Source: Strigops habroptila (taxonomy: Eukaryota > Chordata > Aves > Psittaciformes > Psittacidae). Taken from it: DNA of 64,000 nucleotides. The notes under the pieces were generated by a model. That model had not been told where the DNA came from. It saw only the letters and a program-made list of their open reading frames with translations, and made no database searches. The stretch spans positions 69,025,028-69,089,027 of the forward strand of contig NC_046358.1 of NCBI RefSeq assembly GCF_004027225.2, read 5' to 3'. Position 1 is the first letter of the stretch. Every line of letters starts with the position of its first letter. Shown here one piece after another: positions 1 to 13,932 of this stretch. The position numbers were made by a program, and so were the translations under genes.

Positions 1-2329
1 TTTTCAGTTGCCTGCAAAAGGTTAAAAATAGTTCTCTAAAAGCTTTCCATTGCTTCTTTATCACTCTTCCCTATTGTGAACAGAATAAGATGGAATAAGG
101 ACTGATCACCCATGAGTGTTTTTTTCCTGAGCATGTCTCACTGTGTGTGCCAGGCTTCAGGGAAGTCCAGTATCAGGAGACACTGAATCCATGGGTCATT
201 CCTTTACCTGGAGTTTGTCTGATGGAGTCAGAGACAGCTTCCTCTGGGAGAAGGGGGACAGGGCTGCACACATGCTTCATTTCAGGGTCAGCTTGCAGCA
301 ACTCAGCCCTGTACTCCTTGTTCTGGAGGCTGCCTTCCTCTGTTTAAGCTTATATCCAAATTAAAACACTTAATCTCCAATTCTTCAGGTTAAGGAGACA
401 AAAAGCTTTAAATCCTGAATGGAGTGTAAATTGATCCATCAGTATCTGTCTCTGGTCTGCATGTCTGATGTGCCAAAGAGTGCCCAGCTACATGGAGCAA
501 GTGTTGATGCTGGGATGAAGAACCATCTGAAGTGCCCATCTGTTTACCTCAGCCTCTGCTGATCCAAGCGCAGAAGGAAGGAGAGGCAGCTGAGCTGTGA
601 ATGACGGTTTTACCTTCTCAAATGGCACTTGAACCTTGCTGAGGAAAAGCTAAGCCCACCAGCCATCACAGAAGCTTCAGTATTGTGTTTATGTCCATAT
701 TGATGCCCTCAGCGTTGCTATTCTTTTCTTGTTCTTTTCCATAAGAAAAAGATGTCAAGTTGATATTTAGTGCAGCCTTGAGAATGTTTATTGTGCCATT
801 CCTGAAAAGCTGGGCTGGAGAGTGCTGCCATCAACTGCCTAACAGGGGTGAGAGCTCAACCCCAACAGCAGCGGTGCAAGCTGCAGTCTAGTGCCATACG
901 TTTCTTAACCAAATCTGCTTTGTGCTATGGTACTCACAGGCTTCCCAGGCAGCATGGCACACATACAGCAATCCCACCAGAAACACAGAGTGTATCGAGC
1001 TCTCCTGGGAGAGCCCAAGGTCCTGCCTGTGTCCAGGTCACCCATTGTTGGTGCTGGATCAGGGGTTTCCAGCTGGATGGCTCAATTGAATGCTTATACC
1101 AGGGGCCCCACACTTGCCTGACTTGGGGACTGCCTCTGCCAGATCTCAAACAGAAACAGATTTTGGCCTAGGGTTAGATGAGAGACCCACTGAGGGGACC
1201 AAGGCAGTCATCAAGCTCCACCAGCAATGTTCTCCGCTCCGAGACCCACTCGGGATGCCGGTGCCTCCGCTGGAGCATGCTGTGCTGCCAGCAAGGGCAT
1301 ATTCCTACTGCTGAAACTTCAACCAAAGGGCGCTCAGCCTGCTTGCAGTCATGCAGAGTTCCCTTGGTACATTCCCAAGAGGAGGCTGCTAATCCCATTG
1401 ACCCGACTTAATTTCAATCAATGTGGGAATACTCTGCCTACACAGGTTGTTCTGATAGTGTTATTTGGCTGCAGTAGGGGTTCTCATCCTTTTTTCTTAC
1501 ATATTTTAGATGTGTTTTGCAAATGGAGCGTGTCGCACGCCTTCTGCCTTGGCAATCGCACGTACTTTGTCCCTAGCCATCTGCAGTGTCCATCCCTGGC
1601 AACGCCCTGGCTTGTTTCTCCAATAACATAATTTTCTGTCTCTTTAGTATCTCCTTTAAATGCTTTTTCTTTTTTCATGAACAAGTTTTCCTTGACTTCA
1701 TGCTCTTTGGCATGAGCTGTGCATGAGACCAGCCCTCACTGGTAAAGCCACGTCTAACAGTCCAGGGACCAGCAGCATGTTCAGCTTCTTGTCCTCTTGC
1801 ACCAGCCCATAGTGTGGCTACATGATGTGGGCTTTCACGGCTGTGGTATCCTCCCTGCTTGGGAAATTGATGCCCTGTTTGTACAGCTTTCCTCACATCT
1901 TACAGTACAAACCTTTTTAGATATGAATCCAATATGTACTTTGTTGCATGGCTACTAATCATTTAGTCATGTGTCTCTCTGTCCCTAGTATATACTTCTT
2001 GGGAGGTAAGATGTATATTAAGACCCTGCCTCTATTTGAAGATAAAGTCTTCCCTAAGTCATGGGTTTTGCTAGCCCCATGATGCAGCTAAATAGATGTA
2101 CAGGCAAGGTTTTGAGTTATTCCAAGTGTTTGCAGATGATATGAATCCACCAGTATCTATGCACAGCCAACAGTGGCCCAGCATGGTGCTTGGGTTTTCA
2201 GACCACCATTTTGTAGCACATCACAGGTTTTGACTCTCATGCTCTTTCTGTACCCTTGGATCACTTGATTAAGACACAGTCCCTTCCATCTTTATATGAG
2301 AAAAATGTCACTGGGTGACTTTCAGTGAG
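1..2329. other. Intergenic, nothing recognised
   Basis: Open frames on both strands are short and without family resemblance or splice-consistent partners. No RNA gene seen. Confidence 0.6.
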
Positions 2330-2999
2330 GACTGCTGTGCTCTGGGGGGACCCCCCCTGCAGTCCTGCATCCAGCTCTGGGGCAACAACACAAGAGGGAC
2401 GTGGAGCTGTTGGAGCGAGTCCAGAGGAGGCCACAGAGATGCTGTGAGGGCTGGAGCAGCTCTGCTCTGGAGCCAGGCTGAGAGAACTGGGTTTGATATC
2501 CAGTAATTCCACCAACGCACCACCTCTCCTGTCCTGTCCTGAGTAACCACTGCAACAGAGGGAGCCCAAGGTCATGGACTAAATGAACTCAATGGACGTA
2601 TTTTGGGACATTTGTGGTCATTTAAGGAGAGAAGGCTGCGTGGAGACCTCATAGCAGCCTTCCAGTATCTGAAGGGGGTCTACAAGGATGCTGGGGAGGG
2701 ACTCTTCCTTAGGGACTGTAGTGGTAGGACAAGGGGTAATGGCTTCAAACTTAAACAGGGGAAGCTTAGATTAGATATAAGGAAGAAGTTCTTTACAGTG
2801 AGGGTGGTGAAGCACTGGAATGGGTTGCCCAGGGAGGTTGTGGATGCTCCATCCCTGGCGGTGTTCAAGGCCAGGTTGGACAGAGCCTTAGACCATGTGG
2901 TTTAGGGCAAGGTGTCCCTGCCCATGGCAGGGGGGTTGGAACTAGATGATCTTAAGGTCCTTTCCAACCCTTACGGTTCTATGATTCTATGATTCTATT
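2330..2999 (+). mobile_element. CR1 retroposon, 3' fragment, sense
   Basis: CR1 tail region ending GGTTCTATGATTCTATGATT. 5'-truncated, with a diverged join near 2500-2600. Confidence 0.92.
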
Positions 3000-3153
3000 T
3001 TACAGGCATTTCATGGAGGTGGTCCATAGACTAAGGGAATGATATCCGTGTATTGTATCAAAGGATGGGAAAGGGGGTGGTGGTTAATGAGGATGTATTG
3101 GATAGTGTGAGACCTGAGCATGACATCAGTGTTATGGAATAAGGGGTGGAGAA

Positions 3154-3724
3154 TGTCCTGGGTTTGGCTGGGGTAGGGTTAATTTTCTTCACAGTAGCTG
3201 ATATGGGGTGATGGTTTGGATTTGTGCTGCAAACAGTGCTGATCACACAGGGATGCTTTAGTTACTGCTGAGCAGTGCTTACGCAGAGCCAAGGCCTGTT
3301 CTGCTCCTCACCCCACCAGCGAGGAGACTGAGCGTGCACAAGGAGTTGGGAGGGGGACACATCCAGGACAGCTGATCACAACTGACCCAAGGGATATCCC
3401 ATGCCATAGGACATCATGCTCAGCATATAGAGCTGGGAGAAGAAGGAGGAAAAGCGAGACACTGAGAGTGATGGCATTTGTCTTCCCAAGTCACCGTTAC
3501 ACGTGATAGAGCCCTGCTCTCCTGGAGATGGCTGATCGCCTGCCTGCGACAGGAAGTGGTGAAGGAATTCCTTGTTCTGCTTTGCTTGTGCATGTGGCTT
3601 TTGCTTTACCCATTAAACTGCCTATATCCACCCTACAAGTTTCTGATCCTCTCCCCATCTCACCGCAGGGAGGGAGCAAGTGGCTGCACAGGGCTGAGCT
3701 GCTGGCTGGGGTTAAACCATGGCA
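3154..3724 (+). mobile_element. Solo LTR of an avian ERVL-type endogenous retrovirus
   Basis: Begins TGTCCTGGGTTTGGCTGGGG and ends GGGTTAAACCATGGCA, matching the start and end of a common bird ERVL LTR as I remember it. Contains the internal GGGAGGGGGACAC, CATGCTCAGCATATA and ATTAAACTG segments. No retroviral coding sequence is attached. Flanking 5-base duplications are not evident. Confidence 0.75.
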
Positions 3725-4000
3725 CCTAGGAAGAAGGGAGGGCTGGGGGAAGGTGCTTTAACATTTAGTTTTAATTTCTCATTATCCTCCTCTGATTTGA
3801 TTGGTAATAAATTAAATTAATTTCCCCAAGTCAAGTCTGTTTGCCTGTGATACTAATTGCTGGGTGATCTCTCCCTGTCCTCTCAATCCACAAGCCTTTT
3901 GTTGTGTTTTCTCTCCCTGTCCAGCTGAGGACTGGGGTGACAGAATGGCTTTGGTGGGCACCCTGTGTCCAGCAAAGGTCAAGCAACCACACTCTGGGGC
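3725..4000 (+). mobile_element. 3' part of a second avian LTR
   Basis: Carries GGTAATAAATTAAATTAATT, then GTCCAGCTGAGGACTGGGGT and ends near GTCCAGCAAAGGTCAA, typical of another bird ERVL LTR 3' end. It directly abuts the preceding LTR, forming a composite relic. Confidence 0.6.
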
Positions 4001-5002
4001 TTGTATGATCTGATTAAAGAAGCACTAAAGTACAAGACAGTGGCAATGTTAATGAGCCTGTCTGAGAACAGATAAGGCAGGAGAAGAACAGCCTGCTGCC
4101 TCCTGAAAATTAAGCTGTGTTGTGGCTATGGAGATGTCAAGTATTGCAGGGAGCTTAGAAAGGACCAAAACCTGACAGCTCTTGTCATGCAAACACACAC
4201 ACACAAATACCTCATGCTTTTCTGCAGGGAGGAGCGGTAGGGATCTGAGGAGCTGCTGGTCATGCAGAACATGTTCCTGAGAAGGAAGGGATGAGCTCTC
4301 CACAAATGCAGGAGCAGGCAACCTTCTTGACAGGGAATAAAAATTGCTAATCAAAATAATTGCAATTAAAGCAATTACCATGTTCTCTGCATACACACAC
4401 CCTGCATGTTTCATAAAGTCTAATAGAGTGCAATGTTAGGCCTTGATGGATAGAAAATTGCTGGTTAATCACTAGGGAATGGATAACTACCTCACCCAAT
4501 CTTCAGCTAATGACTTTAACATGCTTTTTTGAACTCAAGTGGTACCAGTTGTGATTATGGAGAGTCTGTTCAGTGAGGTAAAGCTAGTTGATAAAGTTAC
4601 TGCTCCCCACATGTACCATAACAGACTTTGAAGCACTTCACATGAGGTCCAGCTTCACTGAAGCAAAGTTGCTTGGGTACAAAGTTGTGCAGGGTGTTGC
4701 TGACTGCTTGGTCCTCTCACAGCCTGGGATGGAGTTCCTGTGCCTCCCAGCGCAGCCCAGAGCACTGAAGGAGGCCACCTGACTTGCCCTCTGGCAAACC
4801 CAACATCCCAGGAATTAGTTCTCTGGTTTTTCCACCTAAACTGGAGAAGATTTAAGCGTGGGCCGAAGACTGCCCCCAAAAGTCATATTTCATTTGCAAT
4901 TACAGCTTAGGAGGCCTACAGCCACAGCCTCATGGTGGTCCAGTATGCAAAATACTCCAGAGCATTTGAAGCCTTTCTGTCTTAACCTTAACTTTTTATT
5001 CT
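4001..5002. other. Intergenic, nothing recognised
   Basis: No gene seen between the composite LTR and the first antisense CR1; only a short CA run near 4190. Confidence 0.6.
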
Positions 5003-5355
5003 TCATAGAATCATAGAATCCCAGGCTGGTTTGGGTTGGAAGGGACCTTAAAGCTCATCCAGTTCCAACCCCCTGCCACAGGCAGGGACACCTTCCACTA
5101 GAGCAGGTTGCTCCAAGCCCCTGTGTCCAGCCTGGCCTTGAACACTGCCAGGGATGGGGCAGCCACAGCTTCTCTGGGCAACCTGTGCCAGTGCCTCAGC
5201 ACCCTCACAGGGAAGAATTTTTGCCTAAGATCTCGTCTCAGTCTCCCCTCTGGCAGGTTAAAGTCATTCCCTCTTGTCCTGTCCCAGAGGCCCTTGTCCA
5301 AACCTCCTCTGCAGGTTTCGTGTCAGCCCCCTTTAGGCACTGGAAGGCTGCTATA
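5003..5355 (-). mobile_element. CR1 retroposon, 3' fragment, antisense
   Basis: Begins TCATAGAATCATAGAATCCC on the + strand, the reverse complement of the CR1 3' end. 5'-truncated. Confidence 0.94.
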
Positions 5356-8317
5356 AGAAAGAAGAGCCTCCACTGGCTCTTCTTTTCCACTTCAGTTTCC
5401 TACTTGGAGAGGGCTTCAGGTTGACACCTGAAATCCCCATCAGGAAAGCTTTATCCCTTGGAGACCTTTGGCACAGCTCAAGAACTCAGCAGCTGAATCC
5501 CAATTTCCAGTGTCAGGCTGGCAGCTGACTCCACAAGAAGAAAGGTGATGTATTGCTCCACATATCTGGCAGGCTTTGGGGTCTCTTTCAGCAGTGGCTC
5601 CTTGTCAGACTGCGGTCAGGATAGCAGCTCCCTAAGGCTACATTGCTACAAGTGACAGGAGAGTCAAGTTTTTAGCACCCTTCTCTGAGATCATTTGGGT
5701 TCCTGGCAACTTTGCTCTTATCTCAGTTTGAGGAGGTCCAAGCCAAGCTGACTAACAGAGATCGTAGATGAAGGGCAGAAAATAAACTTATCAATCAGCT
5801 GCAAAGAGCATTCAGCAGCATGAAGCAGCACATTAGAGGCAAAGTGGACCTGTCAGAGATTCAGCATGAGGTGCCTCTTTGGGAGGAGAAGCTCTCATAC
5901 TTTAACGTTGCCTCTTTAGAGATAACTTAGTGTGATTTTCCATGGGAAAACAATTCATAAAAAAATTAAAATCAACGTCTTCTTTCCTCTCTGGGAATGT
6001 TTCCAGCTCACTAAGATAGAGCCTCGCCATAAGTAAAATTAGATTTTACAATTATTGAAGGCAGCTATCAGGAGAGGGTAGCGCTGTTTAACCATGGAGC
6101 TGCTGGTAGCACTGGGACAATGCCATGGAAGGTACAAAGGTTTTGGCCTGACTCTTCACCCTCCTGCTGGGCACATGCTCCACTGAAGCAGCAGGACAAC
6201 AGGACTTTTACAGCAAGCACTTATTTAAACCCATTTTTTATCCATAGTAATACTAAAAATTGGTTTTGAATATGTTTTTCCTCTCCTTCTCACTGTCCAT
6301 CCATGTCTCCTCTTTCTTTCACTGTCCTTCAGGCTGCCCCTTCTCCACCCTGCCACCTGTTGGCCAGTCACTCTCTACCTTCCAAAGTCCTCCCTCAACC
6401 TTTTCACTTCCGCAGCTGTGTTTATTGCTCTTCTCTTCCTTCCTGTTGCAGACGCACTCCCCTTCCTCCCTGGTGATGTCCTGGCTTGGAGTTTGCCAGT
6501 GTTGGGTTGCAGATTCCTTGGATAGGGCCTGGACCTTGCAGCGTGCTTGCTGTATTCCTGGCCAGCTGTCAGTAATGTGTTATGCAGGCTGAGCCTAAGG
6601 CAGCTCTTTGAATGCATTCCCATGCCTGTTTCCTTGGCTTGGCTTCTCCAAGCTTCTTCTGTTACACCCTCAGCCCACTTACAGAAATCACTTCTAATTC
6701 TGTAGTTCAGAGAGCCAGAAATGTAATTGCAGGCATCTCAGCAACTTCCTTTCCTCAAGCCAGGACTCCCTTGCAAATGTTTTATTTCACAGGATGTTAA
6801 AAAAATAATATAATCTTGATTTACAGCAGAAACTGGAAAACAAGATCCCCAAACCTGGTGTATGTGAGGGATGGCTGCCTGGCTTTCCTGGGCAGGACAC
6901 AATCGTGATTCTGACCAAAGCTGCATCCCATTGCCACGCAGTGCCAAGTGAGCACACACTTGTGGCAGGAACCAGCCTGACACAGCATGGTCCTCACCTG
7001 CAGGTAGAACTATGTGTGATATTGTAATGCCAACAACAGTAATTAAACATGGTGTAATTTTGCATGAAGACTCTTATAATTTCACTTACACTGGAGTGAG
7101 AGGAAAGCCAGTTCAGCAGCTGAGATACCTGTGGCTTTATGCCGCAGATTTGGTTTCCAACATCAAGGATGTCACATGTGCCTGAATTTAACCCACTTTA
7201 TGCATTCAGAGCCTAACAACTGGGGACCCTGTCTTGGAGAGCTCTGCAGGGTGACAGCACCTGCACAGGGTCTGATCCACATGCCTGCCCTTTGCTGCCA
7301 GCTCCACCAGGACCGGCGTCCACCAAAACCTGGGTTAGGCAATTCAGTTAAGGTCTGAAGTTAGGCTGGATGAGTATTAGTTCTTCATCTTCATCATGGT
7401 CATCACAGAACAAGGTGAAAATTTTACTTTCCTGCTCAGTGGGATTTGGGAGGTGAAAACCAGTATCTTGCCTAGCCATGACCTAGCCTTGGGTTGTAAG
7501 TGCCTCCTGTGCTGGCCTCCACTGCTTCAGTTGTTGCAGAAAGGAGATTTAATTGCTCCTTCCATTTAATTCAAGTATCTTTAGTCCCCTCATTGGATTT
7601 GGTCGGGTCTGTGAGTGATGTCAGCCATCAGCTGTATACACAGCTGGGCTGCTCAGCTGCACTAGCAGAACCATGGTCTACTCTTGCGACTGAGAACGAG
7701 CTGAGAAAACCCAAAGCTGGACTAGATGACTGAACAGTATTGTCCAGATCCACTAGCTGCCTTTTTCTTTACAGGTGAGCATTTGTTTGCTCCTTAAAAT
7801 CATAGCTGTGGAAAGAATTGCTAGGAAGTCTTTTCCCCTCAGGGCTCTTCCAGTCCTTCTCGTCCCACTGTGCCGCCAGGTGAGGAAGCCTGGCTCTCCA
7901 GAGAGTGTCACTGGAAGCTGGAGCTCACGCAAAGTCTACATGTCACTAATGTACCAGCATCTGCACAGGCGTTACTCATGTTTCAGACAGAGAGGCTGCG
8001 ACTGTGCCAGGCAGGAACTTCTGCATGCTCCCTGCTTCTGGTCATCACTTGCTCTGCTATGTTGATTCAGGCAGGATGAATCCAGAGCTTCCTCTGTGAG
8101 CATGCAGGCACCCAGCAGATGGAATGTAAGAGATGTCATTATACCATACAGGTCAGCTGTATAAATGCTAAAAGTCCTGAAAGGCAGAAGAATATAGGGC
8201 TACTGTTGTACCTCTTGGCATTGGGGATGTTCAGAGGCCAGAGGAGGATGGTGGTAAACAGACAAATCATCACCCTGCACCCATCTCCTCACCTCATGGA
8301 GGTCACCATCCTTACCA
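5356..8317. other. Intergenic, nothing recognised
   Basis: Unique-looking sequence, moderately AT-rich near 5930-6060. No coding exon recognised. Confidence 0.6.
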
Positions 8318-8503
8318 AAGCCTGGAGATACAGGTTGCCCAGAGAAGCTGTGGCTGCCCCATTCCTGGCAGTGTTCAAGGCCAGGTTAGATGGGGCTTGG
8401 AGCAACCTGCTCTAGCGGAAGGTGTCCCTGCCTGTGGCAGGGGGTTGGAACTGGAGGAGCTTTAAGGTCCTTTGCAACCCAAACCAGTCTGGGATTCTGT
8501 GAG
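8318..8503 (+). mobile_element. CR1 3' fragment, sense
   Basis: Short CR1 copy including GCAGTGTTCAAGGCCAGGTT and the 3' end GGGATTCTGTGAG. Confidence 0.92.
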
Positions 8504-11500
8504 TAGCCTGCCCAGGTGGACATAATTGCTTGAGGTTTGGATATACTGCGTGGGAAGCCCCACACTGATGCATTGCGGAAGGCTGAGGAATATCAACTAT
8601 GGAACCAATTCCCTTTTCCTACAGGAGGTTTGAGGCTCAGTGCCCCTGCCCGGAGCTAAGCGGTGCCAGAGCCGAGCGGTGCCAGAGCCATGCTGCAGGA
8701 GGCATTTTGCTCCCACTGACTCCAAGAGGCAATTCCGGGGCAGCAGAATGATACAAAGGCAGCAGGGGAAATGGAGTCGCTTTTATGTGGCAATTAACAA
8801 CAAGCAAAGAAAGTGCCTGTGTCCCGCAGTGACACAGGCTCCCTCCTGCCTTGTGCTCTCCAGGAGGAGGTGCAATTCCTCCCTGTCCCCAGGTGTGACT
8901 GCAGATTATTATATTGAAAAAGAACAAACTAATTATTTGTCTCAAATTGAAAAAACAAACAAAGCAACAAACAAGCAATCCAAAATAATTTTGTCATAAA
9001 TTGCCCAGTTTGATTTAGCTTCACTGTCACTAACTTTCCATTGCAAAACAATTCAGAAGGGAGATTTCTGCCAGCCTACCTCTTACCCTTGTCCTTCTAA
9101 TTCATAAGATGGTGGCCTTAGAGCTTAATTCTTCTTCTTGTTCTGGTTGAACTGTTTAGAAGTGTGCTAGTGATTCATTCTCCTTGCAATCAGATGCAGC
9201 ATCAGACTCTCCTACACTTCTGCAGAGTTTGCTGTGGAGAGGGGCAATGCAAGCCCAGCACAGAGAAACAAGTCATGGAGCCATAAAGAAAATCAATGGC
9301 AGTTCCTTGGCAAAATACATTTGGGGATCTGGACCTGTATTTAATGAATGTCATTATCTATTTGCAGGAGACAAATGACATGAGGGAAAGCAGCTTCTTT
9401 CTGTCTGCAGAGAGCTCAAAAGATATCCTTCTACGTTTCATATCCCACTTCTTTTTTGCATTAAAAATCCAGGTCTCTAAAAATCCACCTTTTAAGATTG
9501 CCTCTGAAGTGTAAGGGGAGACATGGTGAAATCCTGGCACCACAAAGCTCAGAGAAATGAATTCCCATTGCACTGTGCATGAATTTGTTCTTTGCTGAAG
9601 CTGAGCCTGAAAAGTGACTGGCATTTTTATGCCTTGTGTTTGTGGGACTTTGAGGCTTGTATTTCACAATAGGTGCAGATGTACCACTCTTAGCTCCTTG
9701 GAAGCTGCTGTGTTTACAAGGCTCAGACTGGCTGGGCTGTGTTTAATCCAAGACAAGTCCCAGCAGATTGTGTTCCAGCCTTCTAATCACCATCCAAGCT
9801 ATATTTTGACCTATGCTACTGCAGAGAAAACATTGCCTATTTGGGAAGGAAGGGCACAGCATCTCTCAATGTAGTAGGACTTGGTCCGAGGTTAAGCCAA
9901 GAAGTCAAGTCAGCAGGTCAGGGTCCAAACCAGAAAGGGACATGGTCCAGCATGGGCAGTGGAGCTCATGCAGTGGAGCCTGAGCTTAAAGGCAGCTCTG
10001 GACACTCCCATGAGGCTCCTCACTGCTCTGTCCTGCACGCACGCTGATCCCAGGTCTGGGATATGTGTACACATACCAGAGCTGGCCTTGGACACAGCAG
10101 CCAACTCTGAGGAGGACGGAAAGCTGTTTGGAGGAGGGATGGCTGTTTGAGGGCCCTGCCAGCAGCCTCCCAAACCCCACGAGGGGAAAACCACATGCTG
10201 GGAAATGATCTGTGTGTAATGCAAAGCCCTGGGAGCAGGCAGGATGGGGAGTCACCCCAGGGCAGTTCCAGGGTGGCTCATTACAGGCATGGGTCAGCTC
10301 AGGCTTGGGGGGCAGTGATAAGACAAGTGCTAGTCCTGGGAACTGAGCAGGGCTGCACTGGAATGCAGGCAAGAAGAGAATCCTCCATTGTAACGTTAGC
10401 CATGCACAAGGTTGAACAAGGATTTTGTTTGTTGTAGGAAGAAGACTTAATTCTGCTGGAGTTACAGAGAGCACCCAGTAATCCTGCACGATTCCTCTTT
10501 CAGAGTCCTTGTTTCAGGTTAACTGGAGGGCGGATCATGCAGACATCATGTCACTGAGTCACAGTCTGGAGAGTCAGCAGCTGTAATGGCTAAACAGTTC
10601 ATTCTTTCCCTCTGTTTTCAAATAGCAGCTCAATTTTGGTAGGAAATCACAGGTTACAGGAGGGGAACACTGACAAAGTTGCCAAGTATTTCTCCTACCC
10701 TACAGTTCACCTTGTATCCTTCACATGGCAAGTGCACATTTCTCAAAGTCTTCTTCCTTCCACAGACACCTTGCAAGCGCTGATGCTGCCCAAGTGACAA
10801 TGCATTGGCCAAGGGCCTGTATCTTTATCTTCCCTATTTATCTGGTAGGGTAAGGGATAACATTGCCTGGGTACAGGTTAGAAAGGAGAGAAAATGTCAG
10901 ATAATGTGGATACCTGTGCTGGCAGAGCTGGTGTCCAAGCTCTACAGCAGCCTTTGTCTTGCTAGGGTCTACTTCTCCACTTGCCTTGCCACTGCTGCCT
11001 TCCTTCCCCATGGCCACCCGAGCCTGCCCAGGCTCCAGCACCTGTTGTCCAGCTTGTGCAGAGAGACACAATCTCACTGTGCTCAGCCCCTGCTGAACAC
11101 CTTTCCAGTCCCAGATTAAGGACTTCTGCCTGTGTCTCCCCCTCTTGTACCTCCTTTGTGATGCCTCTGGCTTCACAAAGACTGGGAAAAGTCTGGTTTA
11201 CAGCTTGCTTCCTCCAGCTGTAGCCCTCCAGAATTGTCGCCATTTATCTCTCTGCATCATCAACTCTCCACCCTTTTCAGTTTCAATTGAAAGCACATTT
11301 TCTCCCTTGCCTGTGGTTCCTAAATTATACACCCAGCTCATTTCAAAATATCAATTCAGAAACTTGGCAAGGTGATTATTAATAACAGCTCTGTTCTTCT
11401 CCAGAGGAGAAATAATACTAGAAATATGTGAAATGTGTACACGGTTGTCATTCTCACTCTCCTCTTTTGCCAAACACTCTGTTCTTTACCGGAAATAAAA

Positions 11501-13867
11501 ACAACCCTACACCCAGTATTAAATGGCTGAGATGTGTAATCAGTGAGGAACCACACAGAACTGAAGCAGTATTCCCTCATATGTTCTGAAACGCAGGGTG
11601 ATGGCCACTTTCTGTGGTGGGTTAATGCTTGGCTGTATGTAGATCAGCAGCACGTACAGCCAGGCTTGAGGACCTGTGTACACAGCAAGCTGGAGCCCAG
11701 CTAGACCCATGTGGTTTCTTCAGTCGCTTGCATGGAGCAGTGATGTACATGATAGATATAAATATGCATAGCTAGTCATGGCAAATTGTGCTTCAGCTAC
11801 AATGAAGCTATTCATTATTTTAATCCAAGACTTCATGTCGAAGGCGGGCAGGGGCTTCCCAGGGATGCAGAGCTGCAGCCTGGCCTGCAAGCTCCAGGCT
11901 GTCATGGGTTAGGTACGTGTTTTCTCCTTTCTTCTTTTTCTTTTTCTTATAAAACACATAGTAAAGTACTGAAGACATTTCGTTGCCCATAGTGCCATAG
12001 GATGTGCAGGGAAGAAGCTCCGGGGTCTCTCCTGAAGCAAACTCATATGTATGGGTGCTGTGTACATGGGGGAGCTGAGCTCGGTGATCCAATCATCCCC
12101 CCTTGTCCCATGTTCCCATGCCATCCCAGCAGGAACCAGGCTTGTGCTTCCCCAGTGCGCACCAGGGAAAGAAGGCAGCTTTCCCAAGTCCTGAGGAATA
12201 AGGGGGGAATGGAAAGATAGGGTACCTCTACATCCTGTGGTGGAGGGACAACAACAAGGGTCTCTCAAGGAAGGGAAGGAGGGAGAGAGAAATCCTCCAA
12301 GGATGGAGTCACGCACAAAAGGGAATCCATGGTTTTAGCCTTTCAAGATAAGAATGACCCAGCTAGCAATCACTTTTTGAGAGGAGGACAAGGTGTCAAA
12401 GAAGCTATAGAGGTATCTAGGAGATTTAAACTCTTGAAGATTTGCCCTTGGAGTCGTAAGGCCCAGACCTTTTTCATGGCATTTCGGGGCTCGTAGCACA
12501 GGCCCAGTGCAACGGCCCCTTCCTAGCACCTCAGCCTCCAGGGTGCTGAGGGCATGTGTAAAGTATGTTGAAAACATGGGGAGATTTGAAATAAAACTGT
12601 ATAAATTGAATGTCTCCTATCAGCAAGAGCCTCTGGAGGAAAATGTCTGGTCCCAGTAAGAGCCATTGGCTCTGTGCTACAGTGGCCAGTGCTTGTCTGG
12701 CAGATAAAGCACTGCTCTGCCTGTGTTGTGCAATCGTTTCTCCCAGTTACTGCTCGCTGGCTCCACTCCAGGTACCTCCTTCCCACACGAGTGTGGTTTG
12801 TAAGAAATGATACTCCTCAAGTGTTTAAAACGCAAGAGCTTAAAGAGAATCAGCTATCGTTGGGAAGAGGTTGGCCAAGTTCCCTGTTTTCTGCCCTGCT
12901 GAGAGCCCCCAAAGCGTAGCCCTGAAACCACCTGAGCAATGGGGAAGGCACATTCCCCATAGACAGTGAGCCTGTCCCCAGACCCTCTGGAGATCAGTCA
13001 CTGTTCCCCAGCCTTTCCTGGGGCTGCTGCACTGGGTCTGGCCATCATACGAGGTGGGTTGTTACTGGACCTTGGTTGAGTCAGTGCACCTGTTTCACAC
13101 ACCCCACCACGACACACAAAGCTGTCAGGCCCCATGAGACACAAGCACCACTCCTCGTGATCCCTTTTCCATAGGTTTCCTGCAGCATCACTGCGCCTTT
13201 CTCACCCCAAGCCTCCCCCCGCTGCTCATCGCTGCCCAGAGTCTCTGCAGGGCACAGCATGGCCCCTGGGAGCCCACCAGTGCTTCCAACACGGTGCCAT
13301 GGGATTCACCCTGTCACACAACCCATCCTCTCAGAGCGAGCACCTCCCTGAGCCAGCACACGGGCACATATATGCTGGCTGTTTCGGCCACTGGGTGTTT
13401 GTTCACCTCAAGCACTGAGACTTCAGGGATGGATGGCAGATAGACCAGCAGAAACCACAGCCCCTTTTTAGGAAATTCCCTGCAGGCCTCTTCTACCAAA
13501 GCATTTGTTCCTGAAAGCCGTGGTCACTTGTCCTCTGCTTTGGTGGGGACAGCCCTGGATTTTGGAAAGCACTGCATTAACCTGCTTCGTGCAGATAGTC
13601 TGAGTCATGTTCATTTACTACTGTGGAGTAGTACCACTCGTTGAAGGCAGTGAAATTACATGCACTAGTACTAAGCACGAAGAAGATTTGTAAAATGAGG
13701 AGCTCCTGTTTCTAAAATATCAGTGCACCGCTTGTTGGGTTTGCACTTCGCCACTGAGATGTCCTCAGAATGGGAAGAAAAAAACACAGCTGAAGGATTG
13801 ATGCCCCATCATATGGGTTTGATGCCACCTCGTGGTAGTTCCATGTCCTGATTTTCAAGGGAAGTGC
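8504..13867. other. Intergenic, no gene recognised
   Basis: The part from about 11898 (TGTCATGGGTTAGG) to 12330 has an LTR-like look (TGT start, TTATAAAA-type motif, purine-rich end), but I cannot assign it. No exon seen. Confidence 0.5.
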
Positions 13868-13932
13868 TGGGTTTAACGGTTGGACTCGATCGTAAAGGTC
13901 TTTTCCAACCTAAACAATTCCATGATTCTGTG
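13868..13932 (+). mobile_element. CR1 3' end remnant, sense
   Basis: Only about 65 bases of CR1 tail: GGTTGGACTCGATCGTAAAG to CCATGATTCTGTG. Confidence 0.85.
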
